DNA of 64,000 nt from Rotaria macrura (taxonomy: Eukaryota > Rotifera > Eurotatoria > Philodinida > Philodinidae), in the NCBI GenBank assembly GCA_900239685.1, contig OENT01000084.1, positions 169,912 through 233,911 of the forward strand, written 5' to 3'. Within the stretch, counting starts at the first letter, position 1. Each line of letters opens with the position of its first letter. Below, piece after piece: positions 24,324 through 37,400 of the stretch. The notes beneath the pieces were generated by a model. The model was given only the letters and a program-made list of their open reading frames with translations, did not search any database and was not told the DNA's origin. The translations under genes were made by a program, and so were the position numbers.

Positions 24324-24413
24324 GTTATTGTTATTTTTTGAAAAAAAGAATTAAAGAAAAGAAAATTCTAATTAGGTTAAAAAGAAAAACCAAATAACTA
24401 TATTATTTGTTTT

Positions 24414-27400
24414 CTATGGTTTATTTACATTTTTCACAACTATAATTCCTTTAAAGTTTGATGCGACTAAAGTTCCTTGAACACCTTTTAAAAATGCTTG
24501 TCCAACAATATTCATTGATAATTGATGATTTGTTTGTTCATTTTTCAATAGAACATCACTAACAACATTACGTATAATAATATCACCATCTATATTGCCA
24601 ACACGTGTATTGCCATTTTCTTCTCGTACAATAACAGATTGTTTTGTTGTACGATAATTATGAATTATTATTTCACCGTAATGTTGTGATAAATCACCAG
24701 TTTCATCGACTTCTAATTCCTGTAGCATCAATTTTTTTGGCCCACGATATAATAGTAGATCTTCATTCAATGCTAATGTATCAAAACCATATTGTTCACT
24801 TGGTACGAGTGCTTCATCACGAAAAACCTCTCTGATAACTTCATTAAGACTTTTATTCACAGGCTCTTCTAATGTTTGATGACCAGCAGCTGTAATAGAC
24901 AGTATTAGTGTAGGCTAGAGATATTCGATAACTGGTTTATCAAGCAACAAAAAACAAAATTTCATTTCTACTGACAGTTTGATGATAAGACAAAGTACTA
25001 GATGTAACAAAAAGCGAAACTATCAATTGATATAAAACGATCGTACATATGTTTTGCATTATTTTTAGCTCGAGATAGAAAAGATTGAATTAATAAGAAT
25101 ACGTTTAATATTTCAATCTCAATAGGTCAGTGTAAACATCTTAGCTCTTATTTCTCATTATATTGTCCGAGCTTTCATATTTCATTAACCATAATGTTTT
25201 TTTCTTATTTCAATTTAAGTACGTAGAAAGAAAATTTGTTTCAGCTGGAAGTTATGTATTCTGCGTAACACTACCCAGTGAAAAAATATCAAATTATGGG
25301 AGATTTAAGTAGATTATAATCGGATTTTTCTTCACCGAAATCCAAATTATAATCGATTGAAATCGTCGAAACCAACGATAATTTGATTTTCAATCCCATA
25401 ATAATCTGAAAAATCCGNNNNNNNNNNNNNNNNNNNNNNNNNNNNNCGGATTTTTCAGATTATTATGGGATTGAAAATCAAATTATCGTTGGTTTCGACG
25501 ATTTCAATCGATTATAATTTGGATTTCGGTGAAGAAAAATCCGATTATAATCTACTTAAATCTCCCATAATTTGATATTTTTTTCACTAGGTAATGTAAA
25601 ACATGATAATAAACAATCCTGACATAAATCTTGACTGAATCATATTTTATTATTCTTTTATTTGGAGTCACATTATTTTAAGCAGGTGTCTTTTCAATAT
25701 TAACAATGAATCTAATTTATCAATATATATTAATGATGCTGAAAAGGGTATGATTCTACCTGTAATATTTTTGAAGAAAATGACTGTGGAAAGATTATCT
25801 GATGCACATATTAATATTTATCTATACTATTCGTCTTGCTGCTATAGACTGAGCATTAGAAATCTAATTTTGTTGCTATCATGTTGAATACTAATTATTT
25901 ATCATATTTCAATAAGTTTTCACGCTTTCTTACCTGCTTGCATTACGTTTTTAACAACATTTTCAAGACTTTGTTCAATTTTTTCGAGAAATAACGATGG
26001 ATCATATTGTTTTACTAAAATAGATTGAATGAAAACATTTAAAAAGAAAACTTTAATTTGTATGTACTCTTGACTCGACAAGTGCGGAGCTGAATACATA
26101 GAACTTAATAGGGAAATAAGATCATAAGAAGAAAATTTTATAAATAACAACTAAAGTTTTTATTAAAATGATCTACTGATGGAATAACTTTAAAAATAGA
26201 GTGTTAGTCTTCCTATTGTGTCAATTATGTGATTTGAACTATAGAATATCCACCTCGTTGTGTAGGAGCATCGGGTTTGTCAAAGAATAATGCAGTAGGT
26301 AAAAGGCATTGAATGCTACAGTTAACCTTGATTTTGTTTTCATTGAGCATATTATTGAGTGAGCAATACCAACATCTATCCAACTTTATTGGTGTAATGG
26401 AAAAACAAAAGGCAGAAACTCACCAAAATTAATGTATAAAAGGTCCTTGTTTTTCTTTGACCTATCTTGATAAATGGATATCTAGTTTGCTTTGAGCCAT
26501 ATTATAACCGCCTTAAGATATTTATCTTATATTAAATACTATTTCAACTTCCCATGAGTTGAGGTTTGTAACTATATATATTAACTTTGTTCTTAATGGT
26601 TCTCCAGTTACTCAATAGTGACTCCATGGTTAACTATATTGCTTAGCATATGTAAATCACCGACTTATCACGAGGTTTTTGCAACAAATTTAAGCCTAAC
26701 AGTGAATCTAGTCATCTAATAATGTACCACAGAAATTCCGAAAGATATCTATTGACTGCAGTAGGTATAGAACGGCTTGTTTCGAAAAATTCGAACTTCT
26801 TTCAGTTTTTGCAAAATTATCTACATTAGAGGTCGAATATAAAAATAATAGAGCAATAGTGAAAGATATTTTTCCACTAATCGTTAGTCCATAAAGTGTA
26901 CTGCAAAAGATGTTCTAAACGATCTCAAATATCATGTTTCCGTTATTTTTGGCAATTCTTCTACAAATGGTCACTCCTGTGGCAGAAGGGAGGGAAAGGG
27001 TTAAGAAGGTCATCTTACGGACTAGTCAAAACAAATGTGGATATCATCTCAATGACAAGTATTGACGATTTACTTTTGGCACAATAAGAATCGATACTGT
27101 AACAATCTCCTCTAGAAAAGAAGCCAGATCAATTCCAAATCAACTAGGTTATGCTCGCAAATTACTAGTGTCAATAGAATAGATATGGAACTAATTTTAC
27201 TTTGACATTTTACCTGATGTTGTATCGAATTTAAATTCTTGAACAGTAGCGTTTTCACTATCATCTGGTGATGTTATATTATCAATTTTAAAACTGTACG
27301 CTTGATTTTCTTTAAGATTTTCAACTTTAGTACTCAAATTTTCTTTATCAATGGTTCCAGCCTAAAATATAAATAAAAAAAGGTCATCACCTTGAAATTA

Positions 27401-29847
27401 CATTTTAAAATGATCTATTGCGATTCTACATACTTTAGTCCAATCATCATCATCTGCAGTTTCGTTTTTTGAATAAACATCAAAAACATCTTCAAATTTT
27501 GCTGGTTCTCCTTCGGGAACAACAGCTTCAATAAGGACACTTGTTGAATCAAGCTTTTGAATTGTAAATTTCGGTGGAGCAACTACAGGTGTTTCATTTT
27601 CACTTTTATCAACTACAAAAAGAAACAACAATAAATTATAAATACATTTGAGAATCGAATGCTTTTTTTTTATTGAACTAACATCGTCCTTTTCGTGCTG
27701 GTGTTTTAACATCAAGAACAAGCGAAAGTTGAGAACTGTCAGCTGCATTTGTTGTTGCTCCTGAAAATATTGGAGAAAAACGAAATTTATAATCTGTTCC
27801 TTGTTTAAGACGATCGATTGTTAAATGTGGATCATCATGTGAAATATCCGATATCTAATCAAAGAAAAATAAGAAAAAAACAATATTCAACAAATGAAAC
27901 AATCTTTCACTTGTGTCCATTCATCGGGTTGATCAGCTTTTGAATATTCAACTTTATAAGAATCGAATTCTTTGAAACCTTCATCTGTTATATTAATATC
28001 AACTGTATAAGGTGATGTTGCATTAATATGTAATGAACTTAACCATTCATTGACATTATGTACAGTTAATAATTCTGGTTCGATATCAGTATCTAAAATG
28101 AGCCCAAGATTTATATATTTATTTATTTTTATAACTTCTATTTTTATCGTACCAATTTTTTTAATTTCTTCAGGCTCATTCAATGATGGTATCAGACGAA
28201 AATGACATTGCTGAGAATTAGTTAAACTATCTATTCTAGCTGAACGTTGTGTCAATGGTACTTTAGTAATTATTTCCCATTGTGATTGTGATTCTTCTTT
28301 CTTTTCAATGTCATAGATGTTTGGTTTTTCGTCTTTTTCATTTTCATTACTGTTCCACGTTAATTGAACTGAATCAGTTGAAAGAATTTCAACATCGGGT
28401 ATAATAGTGTGTTCATCTTTGAATAAATCAATAATGATTTCATCCGTGGGTTTACTTGTAAATGTTTGACCATTACGTAGATGAGCTTTCAAACGAAAAC
28501 AAGATGGAGTATTAACATTTTTTTCCTTATTATCATCGTGCCATGGTGAAATATCTAATTGAGTTTGATTGTCTGATTTATTGATTTTTTCACCAACTGG
28601 CAACCATTCTTGATCACTTGATTGACGTTCAATTGTAAAATAATCAAGTGCAGACGATGAACTTGGCGATGCCCATTGGCATAAGAGACGAACTAATTGA
28701 GTTTTATCATCGTAGTTATTCTTCGATGATGGTATAGGTTCCCAACGAACAGTAAATTCTACTAGTTCAATATCTTCTGATTTCTCTTGACCATATTCAA
28801 AAGAAGATTTTCGATATTGTTCAGAATCATTGACTTGATCAGGCACTAGATTTTCATCATGATTTTCAATTACATGCACAGCTTCTGTTAGACGATCCTT
28901 TGGTTCAATCGCTTGTTGTTTTAATTCTACGTATGAAAATACATGTATGTATTTTTGTTTGTTCTTGCTATACTTTTATTTCTAAATTTTCGAAAATATT
29001 CTTCTTTCAAGGATGATAAACTTACTTTCTTTTCTTAGACTATCATCTTCAAGTAATGCTTTGAATTTTTCACGTCGTTTTTCAATTAAGTCATCGTCAT
29101 CATTTTTTGAAGTATTCAATCGATTTTCTTCTGCTTGTCGTTTACGTTTTGCTTCGGATTCTGCTAGTGCAGTATCGTATTCAGCTAATGCTTGCAAACG
29201 TGCCGAAGATGCTACGCTGCTAGCACGTATACTCGACGGTGGTTGCTGTTCACGTTGTTCACTTAAGCGTCGTCGACGGTCTCGAAGTTCTTGAACACGA
29301 CGAGAGGATGATGGAATCGTTGGTATTTTCGTATGTTTCGAATAGTCATGTTCTAAGTCCTGGTGACGTGAAAATGAAAGAACAAACAAATTTAGTTCAT
29401 CCTATTATTCAATTTAAAGTCATTGATTACTCGAAGACGTTCATAAGCAACACAACCTTGTAAATTGAATGAATTAGCCCACCGATCGAAGTCGTAAGCT
29501 GATCGAGTTCGAGCTCTACCTGCCGGTGAGAAATCGACTCGCCAACTTAGATTATATTCGTCTTCGCCAAGCATACGTAAAATCCGATTGAGTTGTGCTT
29601 CTTGTCCGCTAATCTAAATATATATTTAAAAAAGAAATAAACGAAACTATCTTTTCATTAATAATTACAAACATGAACGTACTGTTTCATAAGTATTTCG
29701 TAAAAAATGAAAATCTTCTAAACGTTTTTCAGCTCCGGCAGCCATAAAATGTGCAACCAAGTGTGGAGTTTCTTCCTAGACGTAATAATAATGAAACAAA
29801 ACTTTAAAAGTTATAAATCAATCAGCTCAGAGTAAAATTCTTACCAT
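24414..29847 (-). CDS. Large intracellular protein with about four FnIII-like domains
   Basis: Ten proposed coding exons, minus strand: 29845-29847, 29683-29775, 29431-29613, 29026-29359, 27911-28926, 27683-27854, 27434-27612, 27214-27361, 25934-26014, 24414-24889. All phases close to give 894 aa. Residues 1-95 are a globular-looking N-terminus I do not recognise. About 100-215 is Arg/Glu/Lys-rich, probably helical or coiled coil, with runs such as RDRRRRL. Residues 245-700 contain about four beta-sandwich repeats with FnIII-style patterns (a Trp in strand B such as VQLTW, and Y-x-F-R or Y-x-F-K near the end). The C-terminal 150 residues are strand-rich. There is no signal peptide or membrane segment. 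FnIII repeats occur in muscle and cytoskeletal scaffolds; that role is only inferred. The first coding exon holds just the ATG. An intron carries a MITE and an assembly gap. Confidence 0.75.
25274..25591. mobile_element. Palindromic MITE related by its ends to the 366-bp family
   Basis: Lies in an intron of the FnIII-domain gene. It begins CCCAGTGAAAAAATATC and ends with the inverse complement, one mismatch in the last seven bases (CACTAGG), flanked by TA on both sides. The two arms of about 144 bp are nearly perfect complements and are separated by the N run. The interior differs from the 366-bp elements, but the terminal bases CCCAGTGAAAAA are the same, suggesting use of the same transposase. 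Confidence 0.85.
25418..25446. other. Assembly gap (29 N) at the palindrome centre
   Basis: The gap sits exactly at the hairpin tip: the bases on either side (AAAAATCCG and CGGATTTTT) are inverse complements. The gap is most likely a failure to sequence or assemble through the hairpin, and its true length is unknown. Confidence 0.95.
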
Positions 29848-30274
29848 TTTTTTTATTATCAAGATATCTCACTTAATATAAAATCAAACAGAGAAATATT
29901 GTTGATCACTCTAATACATATAGATAAGTATTTATTGTATGTCTAATGTAATATGTCTTGTAAAGACAAATACATAATAAGAGAGCTATTTCTAGACTGT
30001 ATATTGCTATTGTAATTCACGATCAATATAGAAGAGGTGACAGTGAGACAGATGTTGTTGTTATTGGTGGTTTCTCTCATGCTGATAGATTATATCGGGA
30101 AATGATCATATTCGTGCTTAATTGAATATTTTCATAGCAGCAATCGGATTTTTCTGTCTTTTTCTCTATTGTACTAATACTATCCCCGTCAAGAGTAGTA
30201 CAATGTTATAACAAGAACTAGTTTTTAGTAGTGATGAATCGATGAGAACAAGTCAAAACAAATGAAAACAAAAT

Positions 30275-30305
<31 letters not shown>

Positions 30306-30745
30306 GAATAGTAGTTATATTAACGATCTATCGATTATGATTGGTATTCATTCATAAATCTTGTTGTTGTCATCGGCGTCATCATCATCCTCATCATCTC
30401 AAGGTTATTTCTCACAATGTCTATCTGTTTTGGATTTTCTTTAGAAGGTATTTAGTAAGCTACGAGCTGTGCGATAATAAACAACTATTGCCACATGTTT
30501 TTCTTTTTTTGGGATACTACATTTGTGATAGAAGCATATCGATCGAATAGGTTTTTATCCTACGATGCTTCGGATCGTTTCTCATCTATTTAAATGTCAT
30601 GGCAATCATTGTGGGCGTTACTAAGCACAACATCGAATCAAATAGTAAGAAACTATAGTTAAATAGACAACACATAGTGAACAATAACAATAATAGGAAA
30701 AGGATAGAGTATGACATTTTTAATTTGTACTATCGTAAGAACGGA
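29848..30745. other. Spacer between the FnIII gene and AMACR
   Basis: Upstream region of the FnIII-domain gene and downstream region of AMACR. It contains a purine-rich GAAA/GATA tetranucleotide run at 30275-30305. No gene seen. Confidence 0.55.
30275..30305. repeat. Compound (AAAG)n(ATAG)n microsatellite
   Basis: About four AAAG units followed by about three ATAG units, in the upstream spacer of the FnIII-domain gene. Confidence 0.8.
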
Positions 30746-30751
30746 TTTATT
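30746..30751 (-). terminator. Poly(A) signal of AMACR
   Basis: AATAAA on the minus strand about 75 nt after the stop codon. Confidence 0.5.
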
Positions 30752-30824
30752 TAGATGTAAATCGGAATAGTCACGAAGAAAAACAAAGAAATTCGATAAA
30801 TCAAGAGAGAAAAACCGCACAAAT

Positions 30825-32050
30825 TTATAATTTTGATTTCGATTGGGCATTATTTTGCACAATATTCTTTTTAACGAACTGTTCAATATGTTCTTGATCA
30901 TAACCAATCTCTTGTAATATTTCAATAGTATGTTCACCTGAATATGGTGATGGTCGCTCAATAGTTGGTAATTTCGAAACTGAAAATTTCGGTGCCGGTG
31001 TCGGTACAATTTTATCTTTATTTTCATGTGTTGAAGAAAAATTTTTTCTCTCCTGATTATGCTTATATTGATTTGCTGAATCCCAATTTAATACGGGTGT
31101 ACAACAAGCATCTAGTTTATTAAATATTTCTGTCCAATTCTGTTGAGTTTTTGTTTTAAATATTTGTTCAAATTTAACTTTCATTTCATTGATATTCATT
31201 TGCTCATGACTTTCATCATTCGGATCAAGACCAAGGCCAATTAATAATTCATTATAAAATTGTGGTTCGAGTGCACCAACAGCCATATAAAGTCCATCAG
31301 ATGTTTCATATGTATCATAGAAATGAACACCACCATCAAGTAGATTTTTACCGCGTTCTTCACCAAACCATACCATAGGTAAATCACGTGAAGCCCACAT
31401 CCATGAACTCACATATGCTGATCCTATAAGAAAAGAAAACAAAAATCGAATATTATTCGTGAAAATCAAACAAAGATTTACGAACCTTCAGCAAGTGATA
31501 AATCGAGTACTTGTCCATGTTTTGTCGTTTGCCGTTCAAATATAGCTGACATAATGGCATACGCAGCCAATAGACCACCACCAGCAAAATCAGCTGCTAA
31601 ATTGAGTGGTGCATGCGGTTTTTTATTCGCTCTGCCGAACATAGACAGTAGGCCACTAATCGATAAATAATTAATATCATGTCCGGCTTTCATCGATAAT
31701 GAACCATCTTGTCCGTAGCCTGATACACGAGCATAAATCAATTGTTTATTATCATTTAATAATACTTCAGGGCCTAACCCAAGTTTTTCCATAACACCTG
31801 GTCGAAATGGTTCAATCAGAACATCAGCTTTCGACGATAAACGTCGAAAAATATCAATAGCCATAGGCATTTTAAGATCCATTGAGATCGATCGTTTGCC
31901 TCGTGCAAGTTTATCAAGTCGAGTATTTTGTTTATCATCTTTTCTATCAATACGTATTACGGAAGCACCATAATCTGCAAGAAGCATACCACAGAATGGT
32001 ACAGGTGCTAATCCAGATAGTTCAAGTACTTTAAGACCACGCAAAGCCAT
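30825..32050 (-). CDS. AMACR: Alpha-methylacyl-CoA racemase
   Basis: Interconverts (2R)- and (2S)-methyl-branched acyl-CoAs so that pristanic acid and bile-acid-type intermediates can enter beta-oxidation. It belongs to the family III CoA-transferase fold. Two exons (31486-32050 and 30825-31423) are joined by a 62-nt intron inside LAEG-SAY, giving 387 aa, against about 382 in human. The N-terminus MALRGLKVLELSGLAP matches the family start, so the first ATG is used. The catalytic acid/base residues are visible: His124 in AGHDINY, Asp154 in NLAADFAGG, and Glu241 in VGALEPQFY. The protein ends in Ser-Lys-Leu, a canonical type 1 peroxisomal targeting signal. No mitochondrial presequence is obvious. 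The gene is in the same orientation as SDHD and CARS2 but separated by 1.5 kb, so it is not co-transcribed on this evidence. Confidence 0.95.
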
Positions 32051-33425
32051 CGCAAGTCTGGAAATAACAAAACATACTTTGAGGCAACAAATGAATGATA
32101 TTCGATACGATATTTTTCATACTACTGAATGAAAAGTTCTATTCATAGAGGATCAATTTTATTTCATTTAGTTTATCTTGCAGAAGAGAATAGAAATAAT
32201 TACATTTCACAGTACTACAATTGATGAATCGAACAAAAATACAGATATTGCCGTAGAGCCTTGTTTGCTTTTTAGTAACATGATGCCAAGTGCACTAGGC
32301 TCATTCAAAGTGTGATGACTCCAGCATGTGTTTGATTGCATTGCAGCCACGAAACGTAATAGAGATGATCCCTTCTTATTTAGACTTGAAAATCATAGAG
32401 ACGAATGCTTGAAGAAGATAACTCGATGTAACTTCAATTAAAAGTCGATTTTGACGGACTAACCTATCAGAAAATGAAAGTTGGCATGCCGTCAAAATTT
32501 CTAGCCTAGTGAAATATATGACAAGCTATAAAGATGTATGGGTTTGTTCGGATATTTAAAAAGAATTATTCTTTCGCAAAGCCTATAAGTTTTGTCAAAG
32601 AAATTACTTTTCTATTGAAAAAAGAAAGCATATTTAGAATCAGTATCCATGTTTGATTCAATTTCTTTGCGTTTCAAACTATTCAAATGAATTTTTCGTC
32701 ATAGAAAAATAGATTTCAGCCTTCACTGATTCGTTTCTTCATACTTCTGCTGAATGACAAAAATACGCATATTCTAATACTGATTCATGTGTTTATGTGC
32801 ACTCGATTGTTATTTTAGAAAAGTAAAATTTGTTATCAGTTTTTTAAATGAAATTTTAATGCATTTCGAAAGGATTTATGAATAGATTTGTTTAAAGAAA
32901 AGTCTAATAAAAAAAAACCACATTCTACAAGTTTAACTTGACACTCGACATGTTCTCTTCCAATGACAAAACTTTGAGCATCTGTAGAAGTGTTTCTCTC
33001 TTAAATTTTTGACATTAAAGATCAACTAATAATTAATCATAGACTAGAATCAGAGAGATATACGCATTAGTAATAGGCAAGCTACTAAATGTTATAAATA
33101 TCATGAATGAAAACTTTCAGACAACGTTTATATTCGATTTGATTTCTTAAATCAAATAGAACAGCTCTGAATCATATTCGTGTCTCTGTCATAGAAATAG
33201 TAAATTGAACGAAAAATAGTCTTTATAGTTTTTGATCCCTTTTCTTCTACTCACAGATCTGATAAATTTTATCCTTCTCTATTGATTCAACGTACTTTTA
33301 TTTTTCTATAGATATATCTCAATATAAAATGAACGTGTACTCATTAATTCGTTGTTTTTTTTTCTAAATATTTTTAATTCAATCAATAGAATAGAAAGAT
33401 AGATGATTAATGGGTTCGACTTATG
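32051..33425. other. Spacer upstream of AMACR
   Basis: AT-rich, with no convincing open frame or RNA gene. It presumably contains the AMACR promoter next to 32050. Confidence 0.55.
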
Positions 33426-33431
33426 TTTATT
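33426..33431 (-). terminator. Poly(A) signal of SDHD
   Basis: AATAAA on the minus strand about 120 nt beyond the stop codon at 33552. Confidence 0.4.
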
Positions 33432-33551
33432 AAGAAAAAAAAAGGTATAATGTAGATATTTAATCTCACTACAGAGTAAAGGGAAAGAAATTTTATATAA
33501 TGTATAAGTCTGTGCAGGACGTTAATCTATAGATATATATGATAAAAATGT

Positions 33552-34232
33552 TCAATGAAGAGCCCAAAGTGCTTTTAATGCTTTTGTTAAACCCATGTCA
33601 TTGTAATTGAAATAACTAAAAACAAAATTGAGCACAATATTCATGAAAGGCAAAAACATTTTGATGATTTTTATTTTTGTTGTCTCTTACCATAAGCCAC
33701 CAAAAGCGATGGCTGTCATTGCGTAACGAATGAGATTAGCGAAAGGCAAGGCTTTTCTTGGACAGTAATCAATTAGTACAGCATCCATTCCTAAAAATAT
33801 GGCAGTGTATCATTTTAATCCTACATATCTCATTAACAAACCCCAATGAGCATGGATAGCCATAGTAGCAGCAAGTAAATAATTCATTAATGCTGAATCA
33901 AAAACAAAGGAGCCTGGAATAATAGCAAGCATAGCTACAGCTACCACACGTTCAACTTTCCAATGATCCGAAGACGTAAACGAAGCCATGCTGGCGCTTG
34001 GATTTATTGGTGAATATGCAGGTTGAAGAGCTGTTCCACTAGCCACAGGTATCATTGATTTCTATTTCAATAAAATAACAGAGAGAAAATAAAAAAAACC
34101 GAAATCCGATTAAAGCTATTGAATACTATGAAATATTACCGATGAAGGGCCACCAAGAAAATATGAATTAACCAATGATGGATGAACGATGCGACTCAAT
34201 GGTCGAAAACCGCGCATAAGAGCAAAACTCAT
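33552..34232 (-). CDS. SDHD: Succinate dehydrogenase cytochrome b small subunit
   Basis: Membrane anchor of respiratory complex II in the inner mitochondrial membrane. It helps bind heme b and ubiquinone. Four exons (34140-34232, 33842-34061, 33691-33790, 33552-33615) give 158 aa, against 159 in human. Residues 1 to about 50 form a basic and hydroxylated mitochondrial presequence. Three hydrophobic segments follow. The hallmark His-x-His-Trp-Gly in TM2 continues to a Val-Leu-Ile-Asp-Tyr segment carrying the conserved Asp-Tyr of the quinone site. The C-terminus GLCYFNYNDMGLTKALKALW is close to that of animal SDHD. The exon 2/3 junction must use the GTTTGT donor after CATTGGG, because the alternative GTAGGA donor breaks the frame. 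SDHD lies about 220 bp from CARS2 in the same direction. Confidence 0.95.
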
Positions 34233-34455
34233 TCTGTGATATTTATGAAAGAGTAAAAATATCTGAAATTAGGATGAAAAACATATTCGCCTGGAATTTT
34301 TTTTTTCGATTCTTCTTTCTATCATATGTATATGAGTAAGGGGAAAAGAAGAAAACAATAATGCGTGATTTCATTTTTTAAATGACCATGTTACACCTTG
34401 ATGTCGATCCTAAACATTAATACATTATGTTCAATGAAACTTAAAAAAACATAAA

Positions 34456-37400
34456 TTAAACAAATACTTTTATTTCAACACCAAGATATTTCATTTGTAA
34501 ACGATAATCATCACATTGTTCAAGCACGGATTTTTTTCGTTGTTCTTCGTCGGTTGATGTTTTACGACGACATATATCACGTATATTAGTACGAAACTGT
34601 ACACTTTTTTCAATAACGTTTTCCAATAAAATATGATCGGATGAAGCATTCTGTTCAGCAGAAGGAAAAAAAACTTATGTCTTTATATTGATCAAAACGA
34701 AATCTGAAGACTATAGAATTACTTGATTTTGATGACCAGATAGACTCATATCAATACCGAATGTTTCAAGCCATGTTTGAATGAAATCAACTGCTAGGAA
34801 TAGAGCACACGTCGGTATGTTACTTATGGTATTCTGAAAATAAGTAAACGAGAGAATTTTACTTTTTTCTTTAAGTTGACTCTATTTAAATTTCTTGTTT
34901 GAACATATATTCAGTACTCGAATAAAAGGATTTTCATTTGATCAAGAGAAATAGAAATGAATACTATTATATGTGTATATATATATATATAGAATAAATT
35001 GTTTGCATAACAAATGCATGAAAACGAATAAGGTTATCTTAAATTGTCTTTCATTAAAAGTATCTTCTCGATTTAATTGATAATTAAAATAGATTCTCAA
35101 ATAATCACGATAGTTTTAATTAATTAAATAAGTTTTCTATGATGATAAGAAATACCAATTAAAATTTTTTTATGTAACTAAGCATGTCTATTCTTAGATT
35201 TGAAAGAACTGTTTTGTATGTATAGCATCGCCTGAGTAAAAGTCACAGGTACTCAGAAAATGTTCTTTTATAAATAACAATAATTTGAATGCACTCAAAT
35301 AAACTGAATTAAAAAACTACTTAAGTACAGCATTTCACCAGTGTTTCTATCTAAGGATTTTTTTACTTCCGATCCTAACTCTTTATTTCTATAGATACGA
35401 AGTCTACCTTCATGAAAATCTAGTACATATCAGTATGATTTTCATAAAGAACAAAACAAAATGAGTTACATGTAATATGAGATTCACATGTCGTATATTT
35501 CAGTTGAGTTTGGTATAGCTAGAAAAGTGAGCACTAACTACTTGGACAATGCCCATAAGACATCTGAGAGTTAGAACAACCATTAATTCAAACAGGTAAA
35601 TTCTTAAGAAATTTCAAAATAAAATCATCCAAAACTCTACTTCTAGTTCTACATTTGTGAACTTATTACTGATATATTTGTGAATCTTAAACCTGTGATA
35701 CACTTGTTCTCTATCGAAGAAGAATAAAATTGTGTCATCTATCAACAAATTACTGTTGCTTTTGACATAGATGTATGTCACTTACCCATCGATGTATCAT
35801 ACCTCATTGTCATGTACGTCATAATTCATATGTGAATTAATCCAATGAACTAATTCTTGTAAACGAGTCATTGCCGAAGGAGTATCAAAATTATTTGCTA
35901 AAACATCAATGATTTCATCATTTGCATTACGTATCCTAGAAAACACAAGGCACGGTATTGATAAAAATTTGCAGCTGTATATATTGTTATACCTTGTTAT
36001 CGTTTCAGCTTCTGATAAACTTGCTACATCAACAAGACCTTTATGACATGCTTGAACTGTATCGAAAAATGCTTTAAATAATTTGTCGACGAATAATGCT
36101 TGTTGTATAGCAGCTGATTCAAATGATCTGGCTAAAATCTATGAATAAATTTTCATATGATAGACAGTCGTAAGATTTACGTGAACGATAATCATGCATT
36201 AAACAAAATAAACGAAATTGTGTTGATGTATAAGTTTTAAGCATATCTCGAATAAGTATTGTATTATTTAAGCTTTTCGACATTTTTTCATCCATGGACT
36301 TTGTATTTAATAAACCTATTTATATAGTTTTCCATTTTTTGTTTTCGTTTAGTTTTTCATTTATGATATAAGTCTTCTACCTGAATGTAACCAATATTTA
36401 ACCCAAGTTTTATTTCCATGATAGGCTGTTGATTGAAGAATTTCATTTGCATGATGTGGAAAAACGAGATCTAAACCACCTGAATGTATATCAAGATGAG
36501 ATCCAAATGTTCGACTAGAATATTTGTTAAAGTCTATGTTGTTTTATGTCAGAAATATATATGTATTTTATATACCTAGCCATGACTGAACATTCAATAT
36601 GCCATCCAGGTCTTCCATAACCACCCCATGGTGATTTGAATTTCAATTCACTACTTTTACTGTCTCGTCCTTTCCACAATGCAAAATCTCGAACATTTCG
36701 TTTTTCATCGAGAATATCAGTTTCTAAAGATGATACACCTTGCTCATTCATACGATGGTGTTTGTATTCATTTTTTTCACCATAACGATTCATATCAAAA
36801 TAAACTGAGCCTTAGAATAGTCAATAAGTATGAAAAGAAACTATTCTTTCTTGGAACGAAATTCTTTTATACCCGATGGACACGCATAGGCAAATTCATT
36901 ATCGATGAGTTTTTGTATGAAATTAATAATCAATGGTATATGATCGGATACACGTGCATATAATGTTGGTGGTTGTACATTAAGTTTCGACATATCATCG
37001 ATGAATTCTTGCTCATATTTCTTGGATATTTCTAAATAGTGAACATTTTCCTAGAATAAATAAAGCAACAGATTATCGAATAAAATAAATAAAAACTCGA
37101 ACCTTTTGACTGCGATTAAGTATCTTATCATCAATATCCGTTATACCCATCATAAAAACAACATTATAATTGAATACACGTTTCAGTATGCGATGTATAA
37201 TATCAAATGTAACATAGGTACTTGCATGACCTATATGAGAACTATCGTAAACTGTTGGACCACAAGAATACCTTCAGTTTTCGAACGAAAAGAAACGGTT
37301 GAATAGTATTTGGGACAATTCAAAGTCATTAGAATTTTCGTACCAAAATATGCTACCAGGATATTTTGGTTCAAATTTCTCCATGGATTTACTTGTAGAA

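Noticed and set aside
29013-29294. 93-codon plus-strand frame antisense to the FnIII gene
   Set aside because: Shadow of the Arg/Ser-rich coding exon on the other strand.
36290-36330. Apparent frameshift before KMSKS in CARS2
   Set aside because: Arose from a miscount on first reading; with the acceptor giving exon 36181-36315 (135 nt) the frame is continuous.
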